Assembly: GCF_012849215.1 (NCBI RefSeq) | Contig: NZ_CP051682.1 | Coordinates: forward strand, 3,038,001-3,102,000 | Length of the DNA: 64,000 nt | Source of the DNA: Mucilaginibacter robiniae | Lineage (GTDB): Bacteria; Bacteroidota; Bacteroidia; Sphingobacteriales; Sphingobacteriaceae | Direction: 5' to 3' | Part shown: positions 9,270 through 17,043 of the stretch, one piece after another | Numbering within the stretch: the first letter of the stretch is position 1 | How the letters are laid out: every line of letters starts with the position of its first letter | The notes under the pieces: model-generated | Database searches by the model: none | What the model was told of the DNA's origin: nothing | What the model saw: only the letters and a program-made list of their open reading frames with translations | Program-made: the position numbers and the translations under genes

Positions 9270-9306
9270 TTTCACGTATTAATACAAAATTTCACGTATT
9301 AATACA
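9270..9306. repeat. Two 17-bp direct repeats, candidate operator upstream of the response regulator
   Basis: TTTCACGTATTAATACA occurs at 9270-9286 and again at 9290-9306, a period of 20 nt (about two helical turns). Each copy contains the perfect palindrome GTATTAATAC. The pair lies 71 nt upstream of the response-regulator start at 9199, which fits binding of two dimers on one DNA face. No binding protein can be named. Confidence 0.45.
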
Positions 9307-9443
9307 TGGTGTTATTATGCTTATCAGACGGGCTGTATTTTAACTTATCCAGAAACAAGCCACTTTTCATGATCACGTAGCCTATTTACAGTAACACTTC
9401 GTACCATGAAATAAGAGTTTCAGAAGATTTTCAACATATAGTT

Positions 9444-9953
9444 CTAGGTGAGTCTGTCTCTTAATGCTTGTTGAAGAGTTTTAGTGCTCTGCTTTGATTC
9501 ACGTAGGGTTTGCATAATTAGCAAGCACAATTGTTTATCCTCCAGTTTCTGAGTTACCAGAAAAAGAATGTTGAATGCTTGATATTCCATCGCTTCAATA
9601 AGCAGTAGTTGATTAATTAGCACCCAATCTTTATGAAAGTCATTTTCATCAGAACCATTGCAAATTAAATAATCATGTTGGTTCAATCTGGAAAAGGCGC
9701 CTTTGGGTTGTTCTAACACTTCAGCGTGCAGTAGCAGCATCATGGTTTTAATGCGCAGCATTTGTATATCCAGATTTGTTAAGGTCTCATAAATTAACTC
9801 TTTCAACCCTGTATCCTCCGTTTCATTCAGCATGGAGGGTAACAGTTCTCGAAGGTTATATTTTGAATAAAATAGTTCGGAAGCTGTAACTATAAACAGG
9901 TTTCTGGATTTACTATAATCATGAACTAATTGCTCAAATAAATCATTTGACAT
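9444..9953 (-). CDS. Hypothetical helical protein, possible relative of the protein at 8300
   Basis: The 169-residue protein has no signal peptide or membrane segment and is rich in Leu, Glu and Gln, consistent with a helical bundle. Its segment order (ASELFYSKYNLRELLPSML early, LLLIEAMEYQAFNILFLVTQ late) parallels LYFAKEHLLNKVPEL and LEIMEGIEMSCFKMLRMAA in the neighbour at 8300-8797, so the two are probably diverged paralogues. It is separated from the response regulator by 244 nt. Function is unknown. Confidence 0.55.
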   Translation of the reverse strand: MSNDLFEQLVHDYSKSRNLFIVTASELFYSKYNLRELLPSMLNETEDTGLKELIYETLTNLDIQMLRIKTMMLLLHAEVLEQPKGAFSRLNQHDYLICNGSDENDFHKDWVLINQLLLIEAMEYQAFNILFLVTQKLEDKQLCLLIMQTLRESKQSTKTLQQALRDRLT

Positions 9954-10483
9954 AATCGCTTTAAGTTAAGCAGAAACGGCATACTGAAAGAGGAAGAGCA
10001 AAACGGAGTATAGGTGTAATTAAAAACGATAGTAGTTTGTTTTAGCAAATACCTAATAGTTTATCATGGTAAACATCATAGGCTACGAATAAGTGGTCAA
10101 TAACTATCAACTATATGGGAGTGATATTTTTTAACTGCTGGCTTCGTATCCAGTACCTATTAAGCTTCTGATTTAATGATAATTCAATGATACAAAACTT
10201 TGCAACAGTATTTGTAAATGCTAAAAATATTAGCTAAATTTAAATTGTTTTTAAAGGCGTAAATAAGGCATGACATACTGACTTAAAAAGCTGCCTTTTT
10301 AGCGTAAAAACAAGTGGGGCACAAGCTTTGCTTATCTATGTATAGCGATTGAAAATCAACCAGTTAATTGCTGTAAAAAGGGCTTGTAAAACAAGCTTGT
10401 ATTTCAGACAAAACCTTGTCCGTTTTACAACGGCTGATGTACAGCCGGGCAAATTTTGAAACCGATAAATTTAGATTAATTAG
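9954..10483. other. Gene-free divergent gap
   Basis: This 530-nt, AT-rich stretch separates a minus-strand gene from a plus-strand pair. Only weak structures are visible: a 6-bp stem AAAAAG/CTTTTT at 10285-10300 and CTTGT/ACAAG near 10394. No exact TAnnTTTG box with a spaced TTTG was found. It presumably holds both promoters. Confidence 0.5.
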
Positions 10484-11449
10484 ATGGAAACACTTGAGTT
10501 GACAACAATTACTGATGAGATGCAATCGTCCATTACTCACATGGCGCAAATGCGCAATGCGCTGATTGCATTTACCAAAGAGGTGCTGGTTAAGGAGCAG
10601 GACTACGGCGTAGTGCCAGGCGTGCAAAAACCAACCCTGCTGAAACCTGGTGCTGAAAAACTGATGAACCTGTTTGGTATGTCGGTTGAGTTTGATTGTA
10701 CAGATAAGGTGCTGGATATACAATCCAAATTTATCGCCTATACTTATAAAGCCACCGCCCGTAACAAAGACGGCCGTATTGTAACTCAGTGCGAGGGTTC
10801 CGTAAATAGTTATGAGCCTAAGTACCGCTACATCTGGATGGAAAAGGCTAAACCCAGCCAAGCCGTGCAAGATCAGCTGAAGGCTGAAGGTATGGGCAAG
10901 TTTCGTAAATCAAGCAGTGGCTGGATTTGGGTTGAACGTACCGAAAACCCCGACCTGGTTGGTTTACAGAATACGCTGCAAAAGATGGCCCAGAAACGTG
11001 CCTTTGTAGGTGCTATTCTACTGGCTACTAATGCAAGTGAGTTCTTTACCCAGGATGTGGAAGATATGGGCTTTATTGATGTGGAAGCTACCGTGATTGA
11101 AAATGAGGTGAAAGCTGCCGCTAAGCCTAAAGAGGAAGTGAAAGCACCGGCAACTGCACCATCACAGCCTATGCGACCTGCACAGCCACGTGAAAATAAA
11201 AACAGTATTGCTGCTCCGGTAGCTGAACAACCTAAAAAAGCAACTAAGGCACAAGTTAAAGAGGTAGCTAAGGCCGAACCTGAAGTATCTCCCATATCGG
11301 GTGAAACTCGCATGGCCATTGAGCAGGCTCCAGATGTAGCTACCCTGTACCTGATACATAAAGCCAACGTTGAACTACAACAGGATGAGCAATTTATTAA
11401 GTTGCTATCCAGCAAAAAAGCAGAATTAAGAAAAGGAATAGCCGCATGA
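10484..11449 (+). CDS. Phage/plasmid-like protein of unknown function
   Basis: The 321-residue protein has an N-terminal domain (about 1-190) with marks I associate with proteins in phages and plasmids: QDYGVVPGVQKPTLLKPGAE early, SYEPKYRYIW in the middle and KMAQKRAFVGAILLATNASE followed by FFTQDVEDM late. About residues 205-270 are a low-complexity Ala/Lys/Pro/Glu linker, and a short C-terminal segment follows. A role in DNA recombination or repair is a guess from such contexts. It overlaps the next gene by four bases (ATGA), so the two are translationally coupled. No integrase, capsid or lysis gene is nearby. Confidence 0.7.
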   Translation: METLELTTITDEMQSSITHMAQMRNALIAFTKEVLVKEQDYGVVPGVQKPTLLKPGAEKLMNLFGMSVEFDCTDKVLDIQSKFIAYTYKATARNKDGRIVTQCEGSVNSYEPKYRYIWMEKAKPSQAVQDQLKAEGMGKFRKSSSGWIWVERTENPDLVGLQNTLQKMAQKRAFVGAILLATNASEFFTQDVEDMGFIDVEATVIENEVKAAAKPKEEVKAPATAPSQPMRPAQPRENKNSIAAPVAEQPKKATKAQVKEVAKAEPEVSPISGETRMAIEQAPDVATLYLIHKANVELQQDEQFIKLLSSKKAELRKGIAA

Positions 11450-11970
11450 GGAAACCGTTAGCCATGCAGTTGCCTGCCTGTGAAGCCGTAACCTTGTTTA
11501 CCGGCTTTGATATGGAGCCCGAAAGTCTGATTAAGTTAGACCGGGCTACCATTGCCAAAATTGTGCATGATACTGAACAACAAATTTCCGATGGCGATTT
11601 AGACAGTGTGCGCATGTTGGTATTAGCTAAAAAAGGGCAGGAGCTGTTTAACAGTTTAGAGAAAAAAGTAAGACCGTATGCCGAAGAGCAGGCCCGAGTG
11701 CCTAAGCATGATAAATTACGCTTGTACGATACCGAGATTATAGAAAAAGAAACCGGCGTAAGTTATGATTACAGCATGTGTAATGATGCCATCTGGAACG
11801 AACTGCATGATGCGAAAGCCGAGATAGAACAAAAGTTAAAAGAACGGGAAGCATTTTTAAAAACAGTAACCAAACCCACCATTAGTGTAGATACTTACAC
11901 GGGTGAGGTATGGGAAGTAAAACCGCCGCTTCGTACTTCCAAACAGGGATTAAACGTAAGTTTAAAATAA
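11446..11970 (+). CDS. Hypothetical protein coupled to the upstream phage-like gene
   Basis: The 174-residue protein has no signal peptide or membrane segment. It is rich in charged residues, with a likely helical stretch at about 115-145 (HDAKAEIEQKLKEREAF). The segments LVLAKKGQELFNSLEKK and YDTEIIEKETGVSYDYS look like those of small phage proteins, but no family can be named. It starts inside the stop of the previous gene (ATGA) and ends 20 nt before a clear intrinsic terminator, so the two genes form one transcription unit. Confidence 0.65.
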   Translation: MRKPLAMQLPACEAVTLFTGFDMEPESLIKLDRATIAKIVHDTEQQISDGDLDSVRMLVLAKKGQELFNSLEKKVRPYAEEQARVPKHDKLRLYDTEIIEKETGVSYDYSMCNDAIWNELHDAKAEIEQKLKEREAFLKTVTKPTISVDTYTGEVWEVKPPLRTSKQGLNVSLK

Positions 11971-11990
11971 CTCCCTCCATTATAGATGAC

Positions 11991-12024
11991 AAAGCCTGCC
12001 AATGTAACGTTAGCAGGCTTTTTT
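11991..12024 (+). terminator. Rho-independent terminator of the 10484-11970 pair
   Basis: AAAGCCTGC (11991-11999) pairs with GCAGGCTTT (12013-12021) and runs into six Ts. An inner TAACGTTA palindrome extends the loop structure. Confidence 0.85.
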
Positions 12025-12203
12025 GTAGTTGGCTGCTTCAAGTATGCAAAGTAAATTGCAGTTTTGATGCGCCATTACCTTTTAGGTAAATATCACAAAA
12101 TGTAATCCGTAACGTAGTTTAAGTTGTTAGGCTTAATTAAAAATATTAACCACTATTATTGTAAGTATGATAAGCATAAGGTAATTGCGCTTACCTGATA
12201 ATT

Positions 12204-14054
12204 ATGAGGATTTTTGTAATACTATTTACATTTATATTTAGCACCTGTGCTGCTTTTGCCCAGCAAGATAGTCTTCTGCATAAAGAAGATTCCGTGGTTG
12301 ATACCCGGCTCGATCATCAACTGAACCGCATCAGGCAATTATCTGCCGAACGTTTGGCCGACTCATTAAAGCGGGAAGATTTGCAAAGGCAGGCAGCCCA
12401 GTTATCCAGTGCCGATAATATCAGAAAATCGGCTTTATTAAAAGAACTGATCAGTCTCAAGCAGCGTGATTCACTGCAACGTATTCGGCAACAGCATCAG
12501 GTAGATTCATTAAAACACTTTGTTAAAGGCTTTCCAGTAAAGCTTTTTCATCAAACCTTATTTCAGGTTTTCACTCGTCAGGGCAGCTTTACCGCCTCAG
12601 ACCGGGCACAGGCTGTGCAAAACCGTATTGACAAGATAGCTGATGATTATACCTTTCAACCTGACTCATTAATACTGATTGCGGCTGAGCAAACTACAGA
12701 TATCCAGTATAAAGACCGATTGCTGATTTCCGTATCAGAACAAGATGCGTTATGGCAAAACCTGACACGTGAAAAGCTGGCAATTCAATATCGTGATGCT
12801 ATCCGCAATGCTATTAAGAAATATCAGCAGGAAACCCGGTGGCAAACTTTGCTGGCAGAAGGGCTAAAAGCTTTATTAATTATTGCACTGGTTATAGTGC
12901 TGATATATGGTGTTAACCGCTTGTTTAAATGGCTGCTTGCTAAACTGAGGCTCAATACTAGGGGGCTGATAAAGGGCATTCATATAAAGAGCTATGAACT
13001 GCTGAACACAGAGCAGCAGTTTCAAATTGTAGATAACATACTTAAATTGATTAGATGGACCGTTAACCTGTTAATCATCTCCTTAGCCCTGTTTACAATT
13101 TTCAGTATATTTCCATTTACCAAAGATATTTCTGTTGCACTGCTCGGTTATATTGCATTGCCTTTAAAGCGAATAGGTTTGGCTGTATGGAGCTACATTC
13201 CTGATTTAATAACCATATTGGTAATTGTAGTTATCTTCAGGTACGTACTGCGATTTTTCAATTACATCAAAGTCGAAATTGCAAAAGGACGGCTCACCAT
13301 TCCCGGCTTTTATCCTGATTGGGCCAACCCGACTTACCAGATACTGCGGGTGCTGATTTTTGCTTTTATGCTGATTGTGATTTTCCCATATTTGCCGGGT
13401 TCTGATACGCCGATATTTAAGGGGGTTTCGGTATTTGTGGGTGTGCTGTTTACTTTCGGTTCTGCCGGTGCTCTCAATAATTTAGTAGCTGGCTTGGTAT
13501 TAACCTATATGCGTGCTTTTAAACTGGGCGACCGGGTGAAAATTAATGAGGTAACCGGAGATATTGTTGAAAAGACCTTGTTGGTAACTCGCATACGCAC
13601 CATACAAAACGAAATTATATCCATCCCGAACTCTATGGTGATGGGTAGCTATACCGTTAACTACAGTAGCGAAGCATCTACTAATGGGTTGATCATCAAT
13701 ACCACAGTTACCATTGGCTATGATGTACCGTGGCGGCAGGTGCATCAATTATTGATTGAAGCGGCCTTGGCTACACCTATAATTGAGCCGGAGCCTACGC
13801 CTTATGTACTGCAAACCAGTTTGGATGATTATTATGTAAGCTATCGCATCAATGCATTTGTAAAGCAACCTAATAAGCAAGCTGTTATATATTCTGCATT
13901 GCATCAAAATATACAAGATAAGTTTAATGAAGCTGGTATCGAAATCATGTCGCCTCATTACAGGGCCGTTCGCGATGGTAGCATACCCGCTATGCCGTCC
14001 GAATATCCGCCCGAAAATGAGATGACTTCACCTGCTCAACCCAAACAATCTTAA
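12204..14054 (+). CDS. Mechanosensitive ion channel, MscS family, with long periplasmic N-terminus
   Basis: The 616-residue protein has a signal peptide (cleavage near CAAFAQQD), a periplasmic, coiled-coil-prone region with repeated DSL motifs (about 20-215), and five hydrophobic segments starting near residues 218, 280, 313, 385 and 405. The pore helix and beta domain of MscS follow at about 416-480: FGSAGALNNLVAGLVLTYMR, FKLGDRVKI and NSMVMGSYTVNYS. It should open under membrane tension to release solutes during hypo-osmotic shock. Length and build resemble the larger MscM/YbdG-type channels. Read alone; it ends 12 nt from the convergent esterase gene with no obvious terminator between. Confidence 0.92.
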   Translation: MRIFVILFTFIFSTCAAFAQQDSLLHKEDSVVDTRLDHQLNRIRQLSAERLADSLKREDLQRQAAQLSSADNIRKSALLKELISLKQRDSLQRIRQQHQVDSLKHFVKGFPVKLFHQTLFQVFTRQGSFTASDRAQAVQNRIDKIADDYTFQPDSLILIAAEQTTDIQYKDRLLISVSEQDALWQNLTREKLAIQYRDAIRNAIKKYQQETRWQTLLAEGLKALLIIALVIVLIYGVNRLFKWLLAKLRLNTRGLIKGIHIKSYELLNTEQQFQIVDNILKLIRWTVNLLIISLALFTIFSIFPFTKDISVALLGYIALPLKRIGLAVWSYIPDLITILVIVVIFRYVLRFFNYIKVEIAKGRLTIPGFYPDWANPTYQILRVLIFAFMLIVIFPYLPGSDTPIFKGVSVFVGVLFTFGSAGALNNLVAGLVLTYMRAFKLGDRVKINEVTGDIVEKTLLVTRIRTIQNEIISIPNSMVMGSYTVNYSSEASTNGLIINTTVTIGYDVPWRQVHQLLIEAALATPIIEPEPTPYVLQTSLDDYYVSYRINAFVKQPNKQAVIYSALHQNIQDKFNEAGIEIMSPHYRAVRDGSIPAMPSEYPPENEMTSPAQPKQS

Positions 14055-14066
14055 AAGGAAGCAACA

Positions 14067-15632
14067 TTATTTATTCCATTTTCGCAGTAAAAGATCTAGT
14101 GCTTCTTTGTCGGGCATCTGTTGTGCATGTGGCTGCTCGCTTAATATCATGGTTTGATGGTTTTGAGTATTGTAAGCTGGCCAAGATGGCAGGCCATTGC
14201 TGTTGGGATTACCAGTCTTAACAAAATTAGCCCAGTAGGCAGATAGTGTATGCGCTAGTTTATGATCTACCGGTTCCCAAGGGCGGTTCACAAATTTTAG
14301 GTTATCGTACACGTAAGGTACCTCACCGGTATGAAAAGCGCCATAGCCTACATAAGCGCCTGTTGCAGGCAGTTTGCGGGTAAAACGGTAAACATATATC
14401 TGCTGCTGTCCACTGGTTGATTGCTGATTGGCTAACAAGTAATTTTGCATACCAAAATGCTGATCGCGACCAAAGTTATATTGGGATTGTTTAGCCTGTG
14501 CTTCATCATCAGCCGGATAAAACTTTAGGAAGACAGAAGCCTGATTGCTGAACAGGGTTTGCGCTAGGTTCTTAAAACCCGCGGCGTTTTGCAACGAGCC
14601 GTATAAAAAGCCTTCGTTTTCGTTCCAACCCGTAAGCAATGGTACTTGATGTTGCCGCCCGGCTGCAAAACAATCATGTACTGATTCGGGTAAAACATAG
14701 CCATCTACAATTACTTTATTATAGCCTTTGGCGGTATTTTGTAATTGCTCAGCCGGTAGGTTCCGTAGGTCAGTAATAGTAGTAGCATGTAGTTGTTGAG
14801 CTAGTTCCAAGCCATGTTGTTCTTCGTGTTGTAGTGTGTTTTCGTTGCGCTCGGTACCGGCTACCATAGCGCCGCTTTCGGCAATGGCTTTCTGGAACAG
14901 GTTTTTAGTAAGTGGCGAAGCCATTAAACAGTTTACACTCATTGACCCGGCCGATTGCCCAGCAATAGTTACGTTATTCGGGTCCCCACCAAAAGCAGCT
15001 ATGTTTTGATGGACCCATTGCAGCGCGGCTACCTGGTCTAACAATCCGTAATTGCCAGAGCTATGATGCGCCGACTCCCGTGTAAGTTCAGGATGCGCAA
15101 AAAAACCGAATACGCCGACCCGGTAGTTAAAACTTACAAATACAATACCTTTGCGAGCCATAGCCTCGCCATCGTAAATAGGCACAGCGCTGCCACCCGA
15201 ATTAAAGCCACCTCCATAAATCCAAACCAGTACCGGTTTTTTCTTGCGGACTGGTGGTGCTTCCGCCCAAACATTCAGGTAAAGACAATCTTCGCTAACG
15301 GGTGCTTTAGGGATTAGAAACTCTTCCGACCACATGCTAAAGGGTACTGGTGTACCTTGGTATGGGCTGGGGCCAAACTGGGTACAAGCGCGTACGCCGG
15401 TCCAGGGTGTTGCTAGTTTTGGAGCTGTCCACCGTAGTTGACCAACAGGTGGTTGTGCATATGGGATACCCTTATAAGCTACAATGTTACTGGTTAAGCT
15501 TTTTACGCCCGATATATAGCCAGTGGTAATATGAACAGTAGGAGTGGGCTGATTAGCATGCCGGATAGTTATAAAGCTTAATAAAACGGCCAAACAGATT
15601 ATACTGCCCATAGCCATCATTAACTTTTTCAT
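14067..15632 (-). CDS. Secreted type-B carboxylesterase
   Basis: The 521-residue alpha/beta-hydrolase belongs to the carboxylesterase type B family, which cleaves carboxylic esters. It has a hydrophobic N-terminal segment (about 1-25) that serves as a signal peptide or anchor. The nucleophile is S227 in IAGQSAGSMS. The acidic residue is in GWNENEGFLYG and the histidine in GAFHTGEVPYVY, and the oxyanion loop is WIYGGGFNSG. SEDCLYLNVW is the family's second signature. Its natural substrate cannot be told from the sequence. It stands alone on the minus strand. Confidence 0.92.
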   Translation of the reverse strand: MKKLMMAMGSIICLAVLLSFITIRHANQPTPTVHITTGYISGVKSLTSNIVAYKGIPYAQPPVGQLRWTAPKLATPWTGVRACTQFGPSPYQGTPVPFSMWSEEFLIPKAPVSEDCLYLNVWAEAPPVRKKKPVLVWIYGGGFNSGGSAVPIYDGEAMARKGIVFVSFNYRVGVFGFFAHPELTRESAHHSSGNYGLLDQVAALQWVHQNIAAFGGDPNNVTIAGQSAGSMSVNCLMASPLTKNLFQKAIAESGAMVAGTERNENTLQHEEQHGLELAQQLHATTITDLRNLPAEQLQNTAKGYNKVIVDGYVLPESVHDCFAAGRQHQVPLLTGWNENEGFLYGSLQNAAGFKNLAQTLFSNQASVFLKFYPADDEAQAKQSQYNFGRDQHFGMQNYLLANQQSTSGQQQIYVYRFTRKLPATGAYVGYGAFHTGEVPYVYDNLKFVNRPWEPVDHKLAHTLSAYWANFVKTGNPNSNGLPSWPAYNTQNHQTMILSEQPHAQQMPDKEALDLLLRKWNK

Positions 15633-15712
15633 AGGGAGCTGTTTTTGGTAAACAATAAAAGTAATGGCTTTTGCGAGATATTGAAAGATTTGGTAATGTC
15701 CGAATTGGATTG

Positions 15713-16243
15713 TTAACGAACTTTGGCTCCTTGTAGCTTCAGTTCTTCAAGTACTTCTATTTTAACTTGTTGTTTAGAATCACCAGTACCAATACAGTCG
15801 TTGATTAAAATAACTTCAAAGCCATTTTTTAGCGCGTCTTCTGCTGTTTCTTTGACGCAATATTCAGCTAAAAAACCAGCAATAAAGAGTTTTCTATAGC
15901 CTTGTGTTTTAAGATGATCAGTAAAAGATTGTGAGGTAAAAGCACTATGTGCCGTTTTAATGATTACAGTTACCGCCTCGTCAAGTGGAATGTCAATTTG
16001 GTGACCAAATGTACCGGGAATACCCATGGATAAGCCTTCTTCGAACTGATGTGGTCTATAATCCGACTGGACAATTACAACTGGTATATGGCCTTTCTCT
16101 TCCATTAGTTTAATAATGTTAGTTTTTGCCCGCGATATTTGCTGTAAACCGTAGTTTTTCTTTGCGTAAGCTCCGTCAAGGTGAGTGAAATCGTTTTGCG
16201 GGTCGATAATTACAAGTAGTACATCATTATTATCGTTAACCAT
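15713..16243 (-). CDS. Cysteine hydrolase of the isochorismatase/nicotinamidase superfamily
   Basis: The protein (177 residues from the ATG at 16243) has the catalytic triad of the superfamily: D14 in VIIDPQNDF, K96 in VIIKTAHSAF and C129 in AEYCVKETAEDA. A longer frame from 16288 adds a hydrophobic stretch that is not conserved, so the internal ATG is preferred. Members hydrolyse amides such as nicotinamide, or isochorismate. The substrate is not evident, and the DPQNDFTH ending of motif 1 does not decide it. The gene at 16321 (HD domain) lies just upstream on the same strand. Confidence 0.85.
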   Translation of the reverse strand: MVNDNNDVLLVIIDPQNDFTHLDGAYAKKNYGLQQISRAKTNIIKLMEEKGHIPVVIVQSDYRPHQFEEGLSMGIPGTFGHQIDIPLDEAVTVIIKTAHSAFTSQSFTDHLKTQGYRKLFIAGFLAEYCVKETAEDALKNGFEVILINDCIGTGDSKQQVKIEVLEELKLQGAKVR

Positions 16244-16320
16244 ACACAAAACTAGCAAATAAATACCGGCAGCCATATCAATAAACAAACTGAGACAATA
16301 CCAAAGTCTTGATGTTGTTC

Positions 16321-16902
16321 TTACAGCTTAAGTTTTTCTTTAATCAGTGCCAGGTGTACCTGCTTTTTTTCTTGCCGAAGCTGAATGGCTGTTGAGGTAA
16401 AATAGTGGTGACTTTCCAGAAAACGTACTTGCAGTTTATTCCACTCCTCCTCGGTAGAAAGAACGCCAAAGCTCAATAGTTCCTGAAAGAGTTTATAGCC
16501 AACAGCGAAAAAGTCGTCTCGGCCCAGGTAATCTAAATCTGCGTCAGCCAGTATTTCTTCCAGATGATTTTTAGGTGTTTGCGGAAGCCGGGTGGCCATA
16601 ATGATGCCGCAAATGCGGCTGATTTCTTCCTCGTTGTAGCCGTAAGTCGGCAAATTTTCCTGTGCAATACGGCAGGATTCTTCTTCATGATCTTGTGATC
16701 CTTTTAGAAAACCAGCGTCATGATACCGGGCTGCGGTTAGCAGCAATTGTGTTTCGTAAGCAGATAGGCCCTCCTGTTTAGCCAGCATCTCAGCCGCTTC
16801 ATATACATCCTGCACATGCTCAATACTATGATAGTATAGATGATTAGGAAGTTCCTGCCTAAGCTTGTTCATGATGAAGTTTCCGGCTTGTTCAAACTGC
16901 AT
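16321..16902 (-). CDS. HD-domain phosphohydrolase
   Basis: The 193-residue protein carries the HD-superfamily metal site: H in YHSIEHVQDV, the HD pair in ARYHDAGFLKG, and the later D in ADADLDYLG. HD proteins hydrolyse phosphate esters or nucleotides. The DHEEESCRIAQENL segment resembles small HD proteins of unknown substrate. The ATG at 16902 is preferred over an upstream TTG at 16917. It may be cotranscribed with the cysteine hydrolase 77 nt downstream. Confidence 0.82.
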   Translation of the reverse strand: MQFEQAGNFIMNKLRQELPNHLYYHSIEHVQDVYEAAEMLAKQEGLSAYETQLLLTAARYHDAGFLKGSQDHEEESCRIAQENLPTYGYNEEEISRICGIIMATRLPQTPKNHLEEILADADLDYLGRDDFFAVGYKLFQELLSFGVLSTEEEWNKLQVRFLESHHYFTSTAIQLRQEKKQVHLALIKEKLKL

Positions 16903-17043
16903 ATTGAGTAGGGGCAATGAGGCTTAACTAAAGTAATGATATTTACAGGTTTCAAGTCAAATAGTTACAGTAATAATAATCAAACACTATCCGGCTTAAT
17001 CATTATTACTGTAGTTGGACTATAAAAGTTACCTTGTGATAGC

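Noticed and set aside
9270..9306. Possible CRISPR-like repeat
   Set aside because: Only two copies with a 3-nt spacer; no array and no cas genes.
10364..11415. Long minus-strand open frames opposite the phage-like gene (10364-10870 and 10873-11415)
   Set aside because: They are antisense to a gene with clear protein patterns, and their translations are Ser/Cys-rich without any domain.
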